Counted from the first letter of the stretch, positions 1 to 8,472 are shown. The stretch is DNA of 64,000 nucleotides from Variovorax sp. SG517 (GCF_013376045.1 NZ_JABMJG010000008.1:186001-250000); one strand, 5' to 3'. Notes: generated by a model from the letters alone, not told the origin. Numbers and translations: made by a program.

Positions 1-479
1 GCGATCTTCCAGGCCGGAATGGCGATCGGGAAGTTCCACGGCGTGATGAGGCCCACCACGCCCACCGGCTCGCGCGTGATCTCCACGCCGATGTTCGGCC
101 GCACCGAAGGCAGCACCTCGCCCGACAGGCGCAGGCACTCGCCCGCGAAGAACTTGAAGATGTAGCCCGCGCGCGCGGCCTCGCCGATGCCCTCGGCCTT
201 GGTCTTGCCCTCTTCACGCGAGAGCAGTGTGCCCAGCTCTTCCTTGCGCGCGAGGATCTCGTTGCCGATCTTGTCGAGCGCGTCGGAGCGCGCCTGCACG
301 CTGCCGGTGGCCCAGGCCGGGAAGGCCGCGGTGGCGGCGGCCACGGCCGCATCGACGTGCGAGGCATCGCCCTGCGTGTACTGGCCGATCACGTCGGACA
401 GGTTGCTCGGATTGACGTTGGGGCTGTAGCCGGCGCCTGCACGCCATTCGCCGCCGATGAGGTTGTCGAAGTTCTGCAT
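1..479 (-). CDS. Aldehyde dehydrogenase (probable 2-oxoglutarate semialdehyde dehydrogenase), partial
   Basis: This is the N-terminal 159 residues of an NAD(P)-dependent aldehyde dehydrogenase; the rest lies beyond the left edge. The start ATG is at 479. The visible part runs from the short N-terminal beta strand to the cofactor-binding motif TPWNFPIAIPAWK, which is diagnostic of the ALDH superfamily. The catalytic Cys and Glu are outside the window. It is the last visible gene of a leftward run with GudD and KdgD. KdgD makes 2,5-dioxovalerate (2-oxoglutarate semialdehyde), so the expected job is oxidising that compound to 2-oxoglutarate. The family is seen directly; the substrate is inferred from context. 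Confidence 0.88.
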   Translation of the reverse strand, partial: MQNFDNLIGGEWRAGAGYSPNVNPSNLSDVIGQYTQGDASHVDAAVAAATAAFPAWATGSVQARSDALDKIGNEILARKEELGTLLSREEGKTKAEGIGEAARAGYIFKFFAGECLRLSGEVLPSVRPNIGVEITREPVGVVGLITPWNFPIAIPAWKI

Positions 480-573
480 CTTGGGTTCCTTGCTGCTCGA
501 TGGATGAAAAAAGAAAGAAAGAAGCCGGAGCGACGGCTCCGGCTGCGGGATGTGAGAAACGGAGCCTACGCCT

Positions 574-1935
574 CTACCTGATCATGCAGGGTTTCTTGTT
601 GTCGAAAGTCCATCCCGGGATCAGGTACTGCATCGCCTGCGCATCGTTGCGCGCCCCAAGGCCGTGCTTCAGGTACAGCTGGTGCGCCTTCTCCACGGCA
701 TCCATGTCGAGCTCCACGCCCAGGCCGCCGCGCGTCGGCACCTTCACGAAGCCGTCTTCGATCTTCAGCGGTGCCTTGGTCAGATGCTGGCCGTCCTGCC
801 AGATCCAGTGCGTGTCGATGGCCGTCACCTTGCCCGGCGCGGCCGCTGCCACGTGCGTGAACATCGCGAGCGACACGTCGAAGTGGTTGTTGGAGTGCGA
901 ACCCCAGGTCAGGCCCCACGCCTGGCACAGCTGCGCCACGCGCACCGAGCCCTGCAGGGTCCAGAAATGCGGATCGGCCAGCGGGATGTCGACCGACTGC
1001 AGCGAGAGGCTGTGCACCATCTCGCGCCAGTCGGTGGCGACCATGTTGGTAGCGGTTGGCAGGCCGGTGGCGCGGCGGAACTCGGCCATCACCTCGCGGC
1101 CCGAGAACACGCCCTCGGCGCCGCACGGGTCTTCGGCGTAGGCCATCACGCCGTGCAGGTCGCGGCACAGGCGGATCGCGTCCTGCAGCAGCCAGCCGCC
1201 GTTGGGGTCTAGCGTGACGCGGGCATTCGGAAAGCGCTCGTGCAGCGCACGGATCGCCTCGACCTCTTCCTCGCCGCGCAGCACGCCGCCCTTGAGCTTG
1301 AAGTCGGTGAAGCCGTAGCGCGCATGCGTGGCCTCGGCCAGGCGCACGATGGCCTCGGGCGTCATCGCCTCCTCGTGGCGAAGGCGGAACCAGTCGTTGT
1401 CGGCGCCGGGGTCGCTCTCGTACGGCAGATCGGTCTTGCTGCGGTCGCCCACGTAGAAGAGATAGCCGAGCATCTGCACCGCGTCGCGCTGCTGGCCTTC
1501 GCCGAGCAGGGCCGCCACGGGCACTTCGAGGAACTGGCCCAGCAGGTCGAGCAGCGCGGCTTCGACGGCCGTGACCGCGTGGATGGTCACGCGCAGGTCG
1601 AAGGTCTGCAGGCCGCGCCCGCCGCTGTCGCGGCCGGCGAAGGCGCCGCGCATGCTGTTGAGGATCGCGTTGTGCCGGCCGATGGGCTGGCCGACGATCA
1701 GGTCGCGCGCATCCTCCAACGTCTGGCGGATCTTCTCGCCGCCGGGCACTTCGCCCACGCCGGTATGGCCGGCGCTGTCGGTCAGGATCAGCAGGTTGCG
1801 CGTGAAGAACGGGCCGTGAGCGCCGCTCAGGTTCATCAGCATGCTGTCATGGCCCGCAACGGGGACCACGCGCATGCCGGTGACGACGGGAGCGCCCGTC
1901 ATGGCTTCGGAAACAACGGATTCAGGGCTTGTCAT
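574..1935 (-). CDS. gudD: Glucarate dehydratase
   Basis: This enolase-superfamily enzyme dehydrates D-glucarate (and L-idarate) to 5-dehydro-4-deoxy-D-glucarate in the cytoplasm. The 453-residue protein matches the E. coli GudD pattern almost throughout. The KxK catalytic pair lies in FKLKGG (Lys213, Lys215), the Mg2+ ligands are Asp243 (TLDPNGGW), Glu268 (AEDPCG) and Asn297 (TATNM), and the catalytic His347 is in GSHSNNHFD. The C-terminus with MQYLIPGWTFDN is also conserved. The first 15 or so residues are poorly conserved, so translation may begin at a later Met. It sits between the ALDH gene and a Bug receptor in one leftward transcription unit and supplies KdgD with substrate. Confidence 0.95.
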   Translation of the reverse strand: MTSPESVVSEAMTGAPVVTGMRVVPVAGHDSMLMNLSGAHGPFFTRNLLILTDSAGHTGVGEVPGGEKIRQTLEDARDLIVGQPIGRHNAILNSMRGAFAGRDSGGRGLQTFDLRVTIHAVTAVEAALLDLLGQFLEVPVAALLGEGQQRDAVQMLGYLFYVGDRSKTDLPYESDPGADNDWFRLRHEEAMTPEAIVRLAEATHARYGFTDFKLKGGVLRGEEEVEAIRALHERFPNARVTLDPNGGWLLQDAIRLCRDLHGVMAYAEDPCGAEGVFSGREVMAEFRRATGLPTATNMVATDWREMVHSLSLQSVDIPLADPHFWTLQGSVRVAQLCQAWGLTWGSHSNNHFDVSLAMFTHVAAAAPGKVTAIDTHWIWQDGQHLTKAPLKIEDGFVKVPTRGGLGVELDMDAVEKAHQLYLKHGLGARNDAQAMQYLIPGWTFDNKKPCMIR

Positions 1936-1951
1936 CTTCGGGCTGCGTGCT

Positions 1952-2938
1952 TCAGTCTGCAGTAATGTGGCGGGCGTCGATCAATGTCTTCCATCGCGTC
2001 CATTCGCGCAACTGGAAGGCGGTGAAATCCTCGGGCGTGCTGGCGACGATCTCCAGGCCTTGGTCGAGCATGCGTTTCTTTGTCTCGGGGTCCTGCATCG
2101 CGGCAATCACGGCGTCGCTCAGCTTCTTCTTGGTCGCCGGCAGCAATCCTTTCGGCGCGGCCATGCCCTGCCATGAATAGACCTCGGCCCCCTTCACACC
2201 GGCCTCTGCCAACGTGGGCACGTCGGGCAGCACCGGCGAGCGCTTGTCGCCCGTGACGGCAATGGCGCGCAGCTTGCCGCCGCGGATGTGCGGCAGCACT
2301 GCATTGACGTTCTGGAACGAAAAGTCGACCTGGTTGCCGAGCAGGTCGTTGACCGCGGGCGCGCCGCCCTTGTAGGGCACATGCACGCCTTCGGTCTTCG
2401 TCTGCTGCCAGAAGAGTTCGGCCGAGAGATGGTCGGACGAGCCGTTGCCCGAGCTCGCGAACGAGACCTTGCCCGGCGTCTTGCGCAGCAGCGCCAGCAC
2501 GTCGTCCACCGTGCGCTCCGGCCGCGCGACATTCGCGACGAGCACGTTGGGCGCCTGCACGGGCACGCTGATGTAGTCGAAGTCTTTCGTCGCGTCGTAA
2601 GGCACGCTCTTTTGCAGGTGCGGCGTGACGACGAAGGCGCCGAGCGAGGACACCAGCAGCGTGTAGCCGTCGGGCGCCGCGCGCTTGACCTGGCCGGTGC
2701 CGATGGTGCCCGTGGCGCCGGGCCGGTTGTCGACGACGAAGCTGCCGCCGAGCTTGTTCTGCAGCTGCAGCGCAATGGTGCGGGCAACCATGTCGGTGGA
2801 ACCGCCGGCCGGGAACGGCACGACGATGGTCACCGGTTTCTGCTGGGGCCATGCGTCGGCCTGCGCCGAGGCAGGCAGGGGCAAAAACGCGGCCGAGGCG
2901 GCCGCGAGGGCGGCCCCGAGAAGGACTCTCTTCTTCAT
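1952..2938 (-). CDS. Bug-family periplasmic solute receptor (TctC-like)
   Basis: This is a 328-residue exported receptor of the Bordetella-uptake-gene/TctC family, which normally delivers small carboxylates to a tripartite tricarboxylate transporter. It begins MKKRVLLGAAL with a classical signal peptide ending near ASA-QA (about residue 26). The family signatures VVPFPAGGSTDMVAR near the start of the mature protein and the later VPYKGGAPAVNDLLG are present. I chose the ATG at 2938 because the longer upstream reading would place residues before a clean signal peptide. No TctA/TctB membrane genes are in the window. It lies directly upstream of gudD and 5 bases downstream of a small lipoprotein gene. 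An aldarate or uronate ligand is inferred from context only. Confidence 0.9.
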   Translation of the reverse strand: MKKRVLLGAALAAASAAFLPLPASAQADAWPQQKPVTIVVPFPAGGSTDMVARTIALQLQNKLGGSFVVDNRPGATGTIGTGQVKRAAPDGYTLLVSSLGAFVVTPHLQKSVPYDATKDFDYISVPVQAPNVLVANVARPERTVDDVLALLRKTPGKVSFASSGNGSSDHLSAELFWQQTKTEGVHVPYKGGAPAVNDLLGNQVDFSFQNVNAVLPHIRGGKLRAIAVTGDKRSPVLPDVPTLAEAGVKGAEVYSWQGMAAPKGLLPATKKKLSDAVIAAMQDPETKKRMLDQGLEIVASTPEDFTAFQLREWTRWKTLIDARHITAD

Positions 2939-2943
2939 TCGGA

Positions 2944-3393
2944 CTAGATCCTCACGGCCTGGCGGGCCAGCAGCTTCCAGCTGCCGCCCTGCTTCTGCCA
3001 CACGCCGAGGATCTTCAGCGCCACCTTGCCGGGCTTGCCCGAATCATTGGTGTCGGCGGTGAGCGTGTGGCGCACGATGGCGGTATTGCCGTCGACCACC
3101 TTCACGGTCTGGTCGGTGATGGCGATGGCCACGAAGTCGGACTTGCCGTCGAGCAGGTCGGCGATGAAGCTGGCCTTGGTGTCTACCTTGCCGCCGGAGT
3201 GGCCGTAGCTGAGGTCGTCGGCCACCAGCGCGCCGAGGGCGGGCGCGGTGGGGTCGATCATTGCGATGCGCAGCCGCTCGGCGGCCGCGGCAACCTCGGG
3301 CGCGGCCGACGCGGCATTGCCCGAGGGCATCACCGAGCAGGCCGAGAACAGGGCCGCCGAAGCGGCGACCAGGAAGAGCTTCTTGAGGAACAT
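2944..3393 (-). CDS. Small NTF2/SnoaL-like lipoprotein of unknown function
   Basis: This 149-residue protein starts MFLKKLFLVAASAALFSAC and has a lipobox (LFSAC), so it should be lipid-anchored after export. The mature part resembles the NTF2/SnoaL/DUF4440 alpha+beta cone fold: a helix with AAERLRIAMIDP, then LVADDLSYGHSGG, and a C-terminal sheet ending GVWQKQGGSWKLLARQAVRI. No catalytic residues can be assigned. It is placed in the aldarate operon between kdgD and a Bug receptor gene, with 5 bases separating it from the latter. It may bind or present a sugar acid at the cell envelope, but its function is not known from the sequence. Confidence 0.8.
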   Translation of the reverse strand: MFLKKLFLVAASAALFSACSVMPSGNAASAAPEVAAAAERLRIAMIDPTAPALGALVADDLSYGHSGGKVDTKASFIADLLDGKSDFVAIAITDQTVKVVDGNTAIVRHTLTADTNDSGKPGKVALKILGVWQKQGGSWKLLARQAVRI

Positions 3394-3440
3394 GGCGTCT
3401 TGTCTCCGTTGTTGTGATGGGTCTTCCGCCAGGGGCCGGC

Positions 3441-4352
3441 TTATTGCGGGCCGAGCGAGTCGATCAGCGCCTTGAGCTGCTCCATCTCGGCGGGCGTGAG
3501 GTCGGTGAGCGGCGCGCGCACGGGGCCGGCATCGTGGCCGACGATCTTGGCGCCGGCCTTCACGATGCTCACTGCGTAGCCCGGCACGCGGTTGCGCAGC
3601 TCGAGGTAGGGCATGAAGAAGTTCTTCAGCAGGCGGTGCTGCGTCGGCAGGTCGTCGGCGGCGACGGCCCTGTAGAAGTCCATGGCGGTCTTCGGAATGA
3701 AGTTGAAGACGGCCGACGAATACACCGGCGTGCCCATCGCCTTGTAGGCGGCGGCGTAGACCTCGGCGGTGGGCAGGCCGCCCAGGTAGGCGAAGCGGTC
3801 GCCCATCTTCTGGTAGATGGCGACCATCGCCTCGATGTCGCCCACGCCGTCCTTGAAGCCGACGAGGTTGGGGTTGCGCTCGGCCAGCGCGGCCAGCGTG
3901 TCGGGCTTGAGGCGGCTGGTGGCGCGGTTGTAGACGATCACGCCGAACTTCACGCTCTTGCACACGGCCTCGACGTGCGCGGCCAGGCCTTCCTGGCCGG
4001 CTTCGGTGAGGTAGTGCGGCAGCAGCAGGATGCCGTGCGCGCCGGCCTTCTCAGCCGCCTGCGCGCACTGGATGGCGAAGCGCGTGGGACCGCCCGCGCC
4101 CGCGATGATCGGCACCACGCCGCGGCAGGTGTCGACCGCGGTCTTGATGATGCCGGGGTACTCGTCGCCGGTGAGCGAGAAGAACTCGCCCGTGCCGCCG
4201 GCCGCGAACAGCGCGCTCGCGCCGTACGGGGCGAGCCATTCGAGGCGCTGCTCGTAGCCCTTCTTGTTGAAGTCGCCGTTGCTGTCGAAGTCGGTCAGCG
4301 GAAACGAGAGCAGGCCGGAGCCCATGATGGTCTTGAGTTCTTGCGGGTTCAT
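3441..4352 (-). CDS. kdgD: 5-dehydro-4-deoxyglucarate dehydratase
   Basis: This DHDPS/NAL-superfamily class I lyase removes water and CO2 from 5-dehydro-4-deoxy-D-glucarate to give 2,5-dioxovalerate. The 303 residues match the usual length. The Schiff-base lysine is Lys167 in LVGFKDGVGD, the general-acid tyrosine is Tyr141 in VIVYNR, and the carboxylate-binding loop GGTGEF is at 52-57. The gene lies between the gudD side of the leftward operon and a Bug receptor. Its product is the substrate for the ALDH at the left edge, which closes the route to 2-oxoglutarate. Confidence 0.95.
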   Translation of the reverse strand: MNPQELKTIMGSGLLSFPLTDFDSNGDFNKKGYEQRLEWLAPYGASALFAAGGTGEFFSLTGDEYPGIIKTAVDTCRGVVPIIAGAGGPTRFAIQCAQAAEKAGAHGILLLPHYLTEAGQEGLAAHVEAVCKSVKFGVIVYNRATSRLKPDTLAALAERNPNLVGFKDGVGDIEAMVAIYQKMGDRFAYLGGLPTAEVYAAAYKAMGTPVYSSAVFNFIPKTAMDFYRAVAADDLPTQHRLLKNFFMPYLELRNRVPGYAVSIVKAGAKIVGHDAGPVRAPLTDLTPAEMEQLKALIDSLGPQ

Positions 4353-4404
4353 CGGGAAGAGTCCAGTGAAGATGAGGAAAAGGAGAAGGAAATGCTGCGG
4401 GCGA

Positions 4405-4502
4405 TGCGGCCGCCGCCGGGCCGCCCCAAGGCGAGCCGCGCCTCCCCCTCGGGGGGTGGCGAATTACACGGAGCGCAGCGAGTGAAAAGCCGGGGGGCGG
4501 GC
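4405..4502. repeat. Intergenic palindromic repeat, family member read on the minus strand
   Basis: This GC-rich block between two leftward genes contains the hairpin core CCCCCTCGGGGGG and an adjoining GAATTACACGGAGCGCAGCG segment. Read on the minus strand it has the same order of blocks as the repeats at 10131-10229 and 11569-11667: a C-run, GGCTT, a GTGT-containing segment, then a C5/G5 hairpin, then GGCCCGGC. It is therefore a divergent copy of the same family, oriented the same way relative to transcription. It lies 3' of the Bug receptor gene. I see no ORF in it. Confidence 0.6.
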
Positions 4503-4506
4503 ATGA

Positions 4507-5514
4507 CTAGTCGAGCCTGACGTTGGCTTCCTTGATGACCTGGGCCCAGCGCGCGCGCTCCTTGGCGAAGAACTGGTCCTGCTCGGGCGCGGTCATGGTC
4601 ACGACCTCGGCCCCCTGCCCCGCGAGGCGGGCGCGGATGTCGGCGGTGCGGATGATGCGCACCAGCTCGCGGTTGAGCCGGGCGACGATCGCGTCGGGCA
4701 CGCCGCGCGCGGCGACCATACCCTGCCAGGTGCCCGACTCGTAGCCGGGAGCGCCCTGCTCCGCGATGGTCGGCACGCTGCCGATCAGCGGCATGCGCGT
4801 GGCCTTGGACACGGCAATCAGCTTGAGCTTGCCGGCCTGCACCTGCGGGTAGGTGGCGAGCATGCCGTTCATCAGAACCTGCGTCTGGCCCGAGACGGTG
4901 TCGAGCACGGCCTGCACGCCGCCCTTGTAGGGCACGTATTCCCACTTGGCGCCGATGCGGCGCTGCAGCTCGATGCCCGCGAGGTGCGCGGTGCTGCCGC
5001 TGGCGGTGACGGCGAAGTTGAGATCGCTCTTCTTCGAGAGCTCGACCAGCTCCTTCAGCGTGTTCGCCTGCACCGAGGGATGCACCACCAGCAGGTGCGG
5101 CGAATAGGCCAGCATGGAAACGCTGCGCAGGTCCTTCGACGGATCGAAAGGCAGCTTGGGGTACAGCGACGGGCTGATGGCCAGCGCGCCCAGGTCGCAC
5201 AGCATCAGCGTGTAGCCGTCGGCCGGGGCCTTGGCCAGCAGGTCGGCGCCGAGGTTGCCGTTCGCACCGGCCTTGTTGTCGATGACGACGGGCTGGCCCA
5301 GCGCCTCCGACAGCGGCTGGCTGATGGCGCGCGCAATGATGTCGGACGAGCCGCCCGGCGGGTACGGAACGATGATCCGGATCGGCTTCGAGGGCCAGTT
5401 GCCGGTGCCGCCCTGCGCGCCCGCCGCGGCTTGCGCGAAAGAGCGCGCCGGCAGGCTGGCGGCCAGGGTCGTGGCCAGCGCGGCGCCCAGTGCGCCGCGT
5501 CGGGAGATGGTCAT
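4507..5514 (-). CDS. Bug-family periplasmic solute receptor (TctC-like)
   Basis: This is the second Bug/TctC receptor of the locus (335 residues) and the first gene of the leftward operon. It begins MTISRRGALGAALATTLA, a twin-arginine-like signal peptide, cleaved near SFA-QA (about residue 28). The family motifs IVPYPPGGSSDIIAR, the NKAGANGNLG segment and VPYKGGVQAVLD are present. A putative GntR-operator copy lies 54-78 bases upstream of its start. Ligand is unknown; uptake of a hexuronate or aldarate is inferred from the neighbours. No cognate TctAB is present in the window. Confidence 0.9.
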   Translation of the reverse strand: MTISRRGALGAALATTLAASLPARSFAQAAAGAQGGTGNWPSKPIRIIVPYPPGGSSDIIARAISQPLSEALGQPVVIDNKAGANGNLGADLLAKAPADGYTLMLCDLGALAISPSLYPKLPFDPSKDLRSVSMLAYSPHLLVVHPSVQANTLKELVELSKKSDLNFAVTASGSTAHLAGIELQRRIGAKWEYVPYKGGVQAVLDTVSGQTQVLMNGMLATYPQVQAGKLKLIAVSKATRMPLIGSVPTIAEQGAPGYESGTWQGMVAARGVPDAIVARLNRELVRIIRTADIRARLAGQGAEVVTMTAPEQDQFFAKERARWAQVIKEANVRLD

Positions 5515-5567
5515 GCTGCCTCCTGTTGTTCGATGGTCGTCACGGCCTTGTGCGCAACGAGCCGCAC

Positions 5568-5592
5568 AAGTTATCAGTCATCGTACAACTAG
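5568..5592 (+). promoter_or_regulatory. Putative GntR/FCD operator, copy 1
   Basis: The 25 bases here match the minus-strand reading of 6528-6552 at 22 of 25 positions, sharing AAGTTATC and TCGTACAACTAG. The core TCATCGTACAA is close to the FadR-subfamily consensus TNGTNNNACNA. It sits just upstream of the first gene of the leftward aldarate operon, as expected for control by the adjacent regulator. Binding is inferred. Confidence 0.65.
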
Positions 5593-5600
5593 CAAGACGA

Positions 5601-5622
5601 CTTGTCCAGCAGGCCGGACAAG
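5601..5622. promoter_or_regulatory. 22-bp interrupted palindrome, possible second operator
   Basis: Seven-base arms CTTGTCC and GGACAAG flank an 8-base centre. It lies between the GntR gene stop codon and the operator copy at 5568-5592. It lacks a T-tract on the side needed for a terminator, so a protein-binding site is more likely. Its half-sites TTGT/ACAA resemble those of the neighbouring operator. Confidence 0.4.
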
Positions 5623-5629
5623 AAAAATA

Positions 5630-6505
5630 TCAGTGGGACGAAGCGGCGTCGGAAGACGGCGAGGACGCATCGGCCCCACCGACCCCTGCCGCGGCGGCAT
5701 CGGCCTTCGCCTTCTGCTGCGCGGCTTCCTGCGCCATGCGCAGCCGCTCGCGGCTGTTGGTCAGGTGGATGCGCATGGCGGCGCGCGCCGACTCGGGGTC
5801 GCGCCGCGCGATGGCCGCGTAGATCTCTTCGTGCTCGCGGTTGACGCGGCTCAGGTAAGGCGCCCCGCCCTCGTGCGTGCGGATGGCGCTGATGCGGGTG
5901 CGCGGGATGAGCGTGGTGCCCAGGTGCCGCATGATGTCCGCGAAGTACGGGTTGCCGGTCGACTCGGCGATCTGCAGGTGGAAGCGGAAGTCCGGCCCCA
6001 CCGTGTCGCCCGCCACCACCACGTTGCGCTCGAAGTCGTCGAGCGCCTGGCGCATGGCGACCAGCTGCTCGTCGGTGCGGCGACTGGCGGCGAGGCCGGC
6101 CGATTCGGTCTCCAGGCTGATGCGAAGCTCCAGCACGGCGAGCACGTCGACCGAGGCGGCGATCTCGCCCGGATCGAGGCGGAACACGCCGCCGGTGCGC
6201 GGCTGCAGCACGAAGGTGCCCACACCGTGCAGCGTCTCGACCAGCCCCGCGGCCTGCAGCTTCGACAGCGCCTCGCGCACCACGGTGCGGCTCACGCCAT
6301 AGGCCTGCATGATGGCCGACTCGGTCGGCAGCTTGTCGCCCGGCCGCAGCGACTGGCTGCGGATCTTCTCGCCCAGGTCTTCCACCAGCCCGTGCGCGAG
6401 TCCGCGCGCGCGCTGGCGCGGACGCCCCACGAAAGACGGCGCCGAAGAGGCCGCCTCCGCCGGAGCATCCGACACCAAGGGATTACCCGCAGTCGTCTGA
6501 ACCAT
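5630..6505 (-). CDS. GntR-family regulator, FadR/FCD subfamily, of the uronate/aldarate locus
   Basis: This 291-residue cytoplasmic regulator has an N-terminal winged helix-turn-helix (LRPGDKLPTESAIMQAYGVS then TVVREALSKLQAAGLV) at about residues 45-110. A C-terminal all-helical FCD ligand domain with metal-binding-type residues follows (FRFHLQIAESTGNPYF and NREHEEIYAAI). The tail is low-complexity Ala/Ser. I start it at the ATG at 6505 because the upstream alternative is only a TTG. It lies between the two arms of the catabolic locus, and near-identical palindrome-containing sites occur in front of both arms. It probably represses both and itself, with a uronate or aldarate as inducer; the effector is inferred. 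Confidence 0.9.
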   Translation of the reverse strand: MVQTTAGNPLVSDAPAEAASSAPSFVGRPRQRARGLAHGLVEDLGEKIRSQSLRPGDKLPTESAIMQAYGVSRTVVREALSKLQAAGLVETLHGVGTFVLQPRTGGVFRLDPGEIAASVDVLAVLELRISLETESAGLAASRRTDEQLVAMRQALDDFERNVVVAGDTVGPDFRFHLQIAESTGNPYFADIMRHLGTTLIPRTRISAIRTHEGGAPYLSRVNREHEEIYAAIARRDPESARAAMRIHLTNSRERLRMAQEAAQQKAKADAAAAGVGGADASSPSSDAASSH

Positions 6506-6527
6506 GGCCACGATGATAATCCCCAAA

Positions 6528-6552
6528 CTAGTTGTACGACAACAGATAACTT
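6528..6552 (-). promoter_or_regulatory. Putative GntR/FCD operator, copy 2
   Basis: On the minus strand this reads AAGTTATC, then GT, then TCGTACAACTAG, matching copy 1 at 22 of 25 positions. The core TTGTACGACAA (6532-6542) fits the TNGTNNNACNA consensus exactly. It lies 23 bases upstream of the GntR start and about 190 bases upstream of udh, so it can serve both autoregulation and control of the rightward operon. Confidence 0.65.
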
Positions 6553-6743
6553 ATCACTCAACTTCCAAGTGTCGCGGGCGAATCCGCCGGCGGCCTGCGG
6601 TTTCCACGGCACCGAAATGCAGCGCCTTTTCGACCTCGCGACCTCGACCTTGCTTCCACGGCATCGTACCGGCCGCTCCAGCGAAACCGCCGCAGCGGCT
6701 GCCCCTCGGAAACCATGACTCCGGCATTCAAGGACTGGCAACC

Positions 6744-7556
6744 ATGACAGACAACAACAAGATGAATCGCCTGCTGCTGACCGGCGCTGCCGGCGGCCTC
6801 GGCAAGGTGCTGCGCGAGCGGCTCAAGCCTTTTGCGAACGTGCTGCGGCTGTCCGACATCGCCTCGCTGGCGCCCGCAGCCGGTGCCGACGAGGAAGTCG
6901 TGCCCTGCGACCTCGCCGACAAGGCCGCCGTGCACGCGCTGGTGGAAGGCTGCGACGCCATCGTCCACCTGGGCGGCGTGTCGGTGGAGCGGCCGTTCGA
7001 GGAGATCCTCGAGGCCAACATCAAGGGCGTGTTCCACATCTACGAAGCCGCGCGCCGCCACGGCGTGAAGCGCGTGGTGTTCGCGAGCTCCAACCACGTG
7101 ATCGGCTTCTACAAGCAGAGCGAACGCATCGACGCCCACGCCGCGCGCCGGCCCGACGGCTACTACGGCCTGTCGAAGTCCTTCGGAGAAGACGTCGCAC
7201 AGTTCTACTTCGACCGCTGGGGCATCGAGACGGTGAGCATCCGCATCGGCTCATCTTTCCCCGAGCCCGCCAACCGCCGGATGATGAGCACCTGGCTCAG
7301 CTACCGCGACCTGACTTCGCTGATCGAGAAGTCGCTCTTCACGCCCGACGTGAAGCACACCGTGGTCTACGGCATGTCGAACAACCGCGACGTGTGGTGG
7401 GACAACAGCGCGGCCGCGCACCTGGGCTTCGTGCCACAGGACAGCTCCGAAGTGTTCCGCGACAAGGTCGAGCAGCAGCCTCCGGTGGCGCCGACCGATC
7501 CGAACGCCATCTACCAGGGCGGCGCCTTCACCGCGCAGGGCCCGTTCGGCGATTGA
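6744..7556 (+). CDS. udh: Uronate dehydrogenase (NAD-dependent)
   Basis: This extended-type short-chain dehydrogenase oxidises D-galacturonate and D-glucuronate at C1 to the aldaro-lactone. The 270 residues agree with known Udh enzymes. The Rossmann motif GAAGGLGK is at 14-21, the catalytic YxxxK is Tyr141-Lys145 in YYGLSKSFGED, and the Ser pair is in FASSNHV. Its C-terminal substrate-site segments (RIGSSFPEP, RMMSTWLS) also follow the family. Starting at MNRLLLTG (6762) is possible. It heads the rightward catabolic operon, 13 bases before a lactonase gene that would open its product. Confidence 0.92.
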   Translation: MTDNNKMNRLLLTGAAGGLGKVLRERLKPFANVLRLSDIASLAPAAGADEEVVPCDLADKAAVHALVEGCDAIVHLGGVSVERPFEEILEANIKGVFHIYEAARRHGVKRVVFASSNHVIGFYKQSERIDAHAARRPDGYYGLSKSFGEDVAQFYFDRWGIETVSIRIGSSFPEPANRRMMSTWLSYRDLTSLIEKSLFTPDVKHTVVYGMSNNRDVWWDNSAAAHLGFVPQDSSEVFRDKVEQQPPVAPTDPNAIYQGGAFTAQGPFGD

Positions 7557-7569
7557 GGCGAGTCAGGCG

Positions 7570-8472
7570 ATGCAAGCTGAACTCGTCCTCGACGCGCGCA
7601 ACGGCACCGGCGAAAGCCCGGTGTGGCATGCCGCGCAGCAGGCGCTGTACTGGGTCGACATTCCGGCGCGGACACTGAACCGCTGGCATGCGAGCGAAGG
7701 CCACGCGCAGTGGAAGGCCGACGAGATGATCGCCTGCGTCGCGCCGCGCGCCGACGTGCCCGGCGAGTGGATCGCCGGCATGGAAAGCGGCCTCTTCTCG
7801 CTGAAGCCGCAGGCCGACGGCACGCTGCCCGCCACCCCGCTCGCACCCGTCGAGCACGCGGCACCCGCCATGCGCTTCAACGACGGCCGCTGCGACCGCC
7901 AGGGCCGCTTCTGGGCCGGCACCATGCTGCTCGACATGGCCGCAGGCGCCCGCGTCGGCCGCCTCTACAGCTACGGCAAGGGCGACGGCAAGGGCGACGG
8001 CAACGCCGCCCTTCGCCTCGACGACCTCATCGTGCCCAATGGCCTGGCCTTCAGCCCCGACGGCCGCACGATGTACCTCTCGGATTCGCACCCCACTGTG
8101 CAGGCCGTCTGGGCCTTCGACTACGACACCGCCACCGGCACGCCCAACAACCGCCGCCTGTTCGTCGACATGAAGCCCCTGCCCGGCCGCCCCGACGGCG
8201 CCGCCATGGACACCGACGGCTGCTACTGGATCTGCGGCAACGACGCCGGTCTGGTGCACCGCTTCACGCCCGACGGCCGGCTCGACCGATCGCTCGAAGT
8301 GCCGGTGAAGAAACCTGCCATGTGCGCCTTCGGCGGCGCAGGCCTCGACACCCTGTTCGTCACCTCGATCCGCCCCGGCGGCATCGACCTGTCGGACCAG
8401 CCGCTCGCTGGCGGCGTCTTCGCGCTGCGGCCTGGCGCGCAGGGCGTTGCGGAACCGGCCTTCGGCAGCTGA
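7570..8472 (+). CDS. SMP-30/gluconolactonase-family aldarolactonase
   Basis: This 300-residue six-bladed beta-propeller lactonase is expected to hydrolyse galactaro- and glucarolactone made by uronate dehydrogenase. The divalent-metal ligands of the family are visible: Glu in GTGESPVW, Asn in FNDGRCD, Asn in VPNGLAFSPD and Asp in PDGAAMD. A short tandem duplication gives the sequence GKGDGKGDGN in a surface loop. The gene lies 13 bases after udh and 39 before the TRAP receptor gene, so the three are likely co-transcribed. No signal peptide is present, so it acts in the cytoplasm. Confidence 0.88.
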   Translation: MQAELVLDARNGTGESPVWHAAQQALYWVDIPARTLNRWHASEGHAQWKADEMIACVAPRADVPGEWIAGMESGLFSLKPQADGTLPATPLAPVEHAAPAMRFNDGRCDRQGRFWAGTMLLDMAAGARVGRLYSYGKGDGKGDGNAALRLDDLIVPNGLAFSPDGRTMYLSDSHPTVQAVWAFDYDTATGTPNNRRLFVDMKPLPGRPDGAAMDTDGCYWICGNDAGLVHRFTPDGRLDRSLEVPVKKPAMCAFGGAGLDTLFVTSIRPGGIDLSDQPLAGGVFALRPGAQGVAEPAFGS

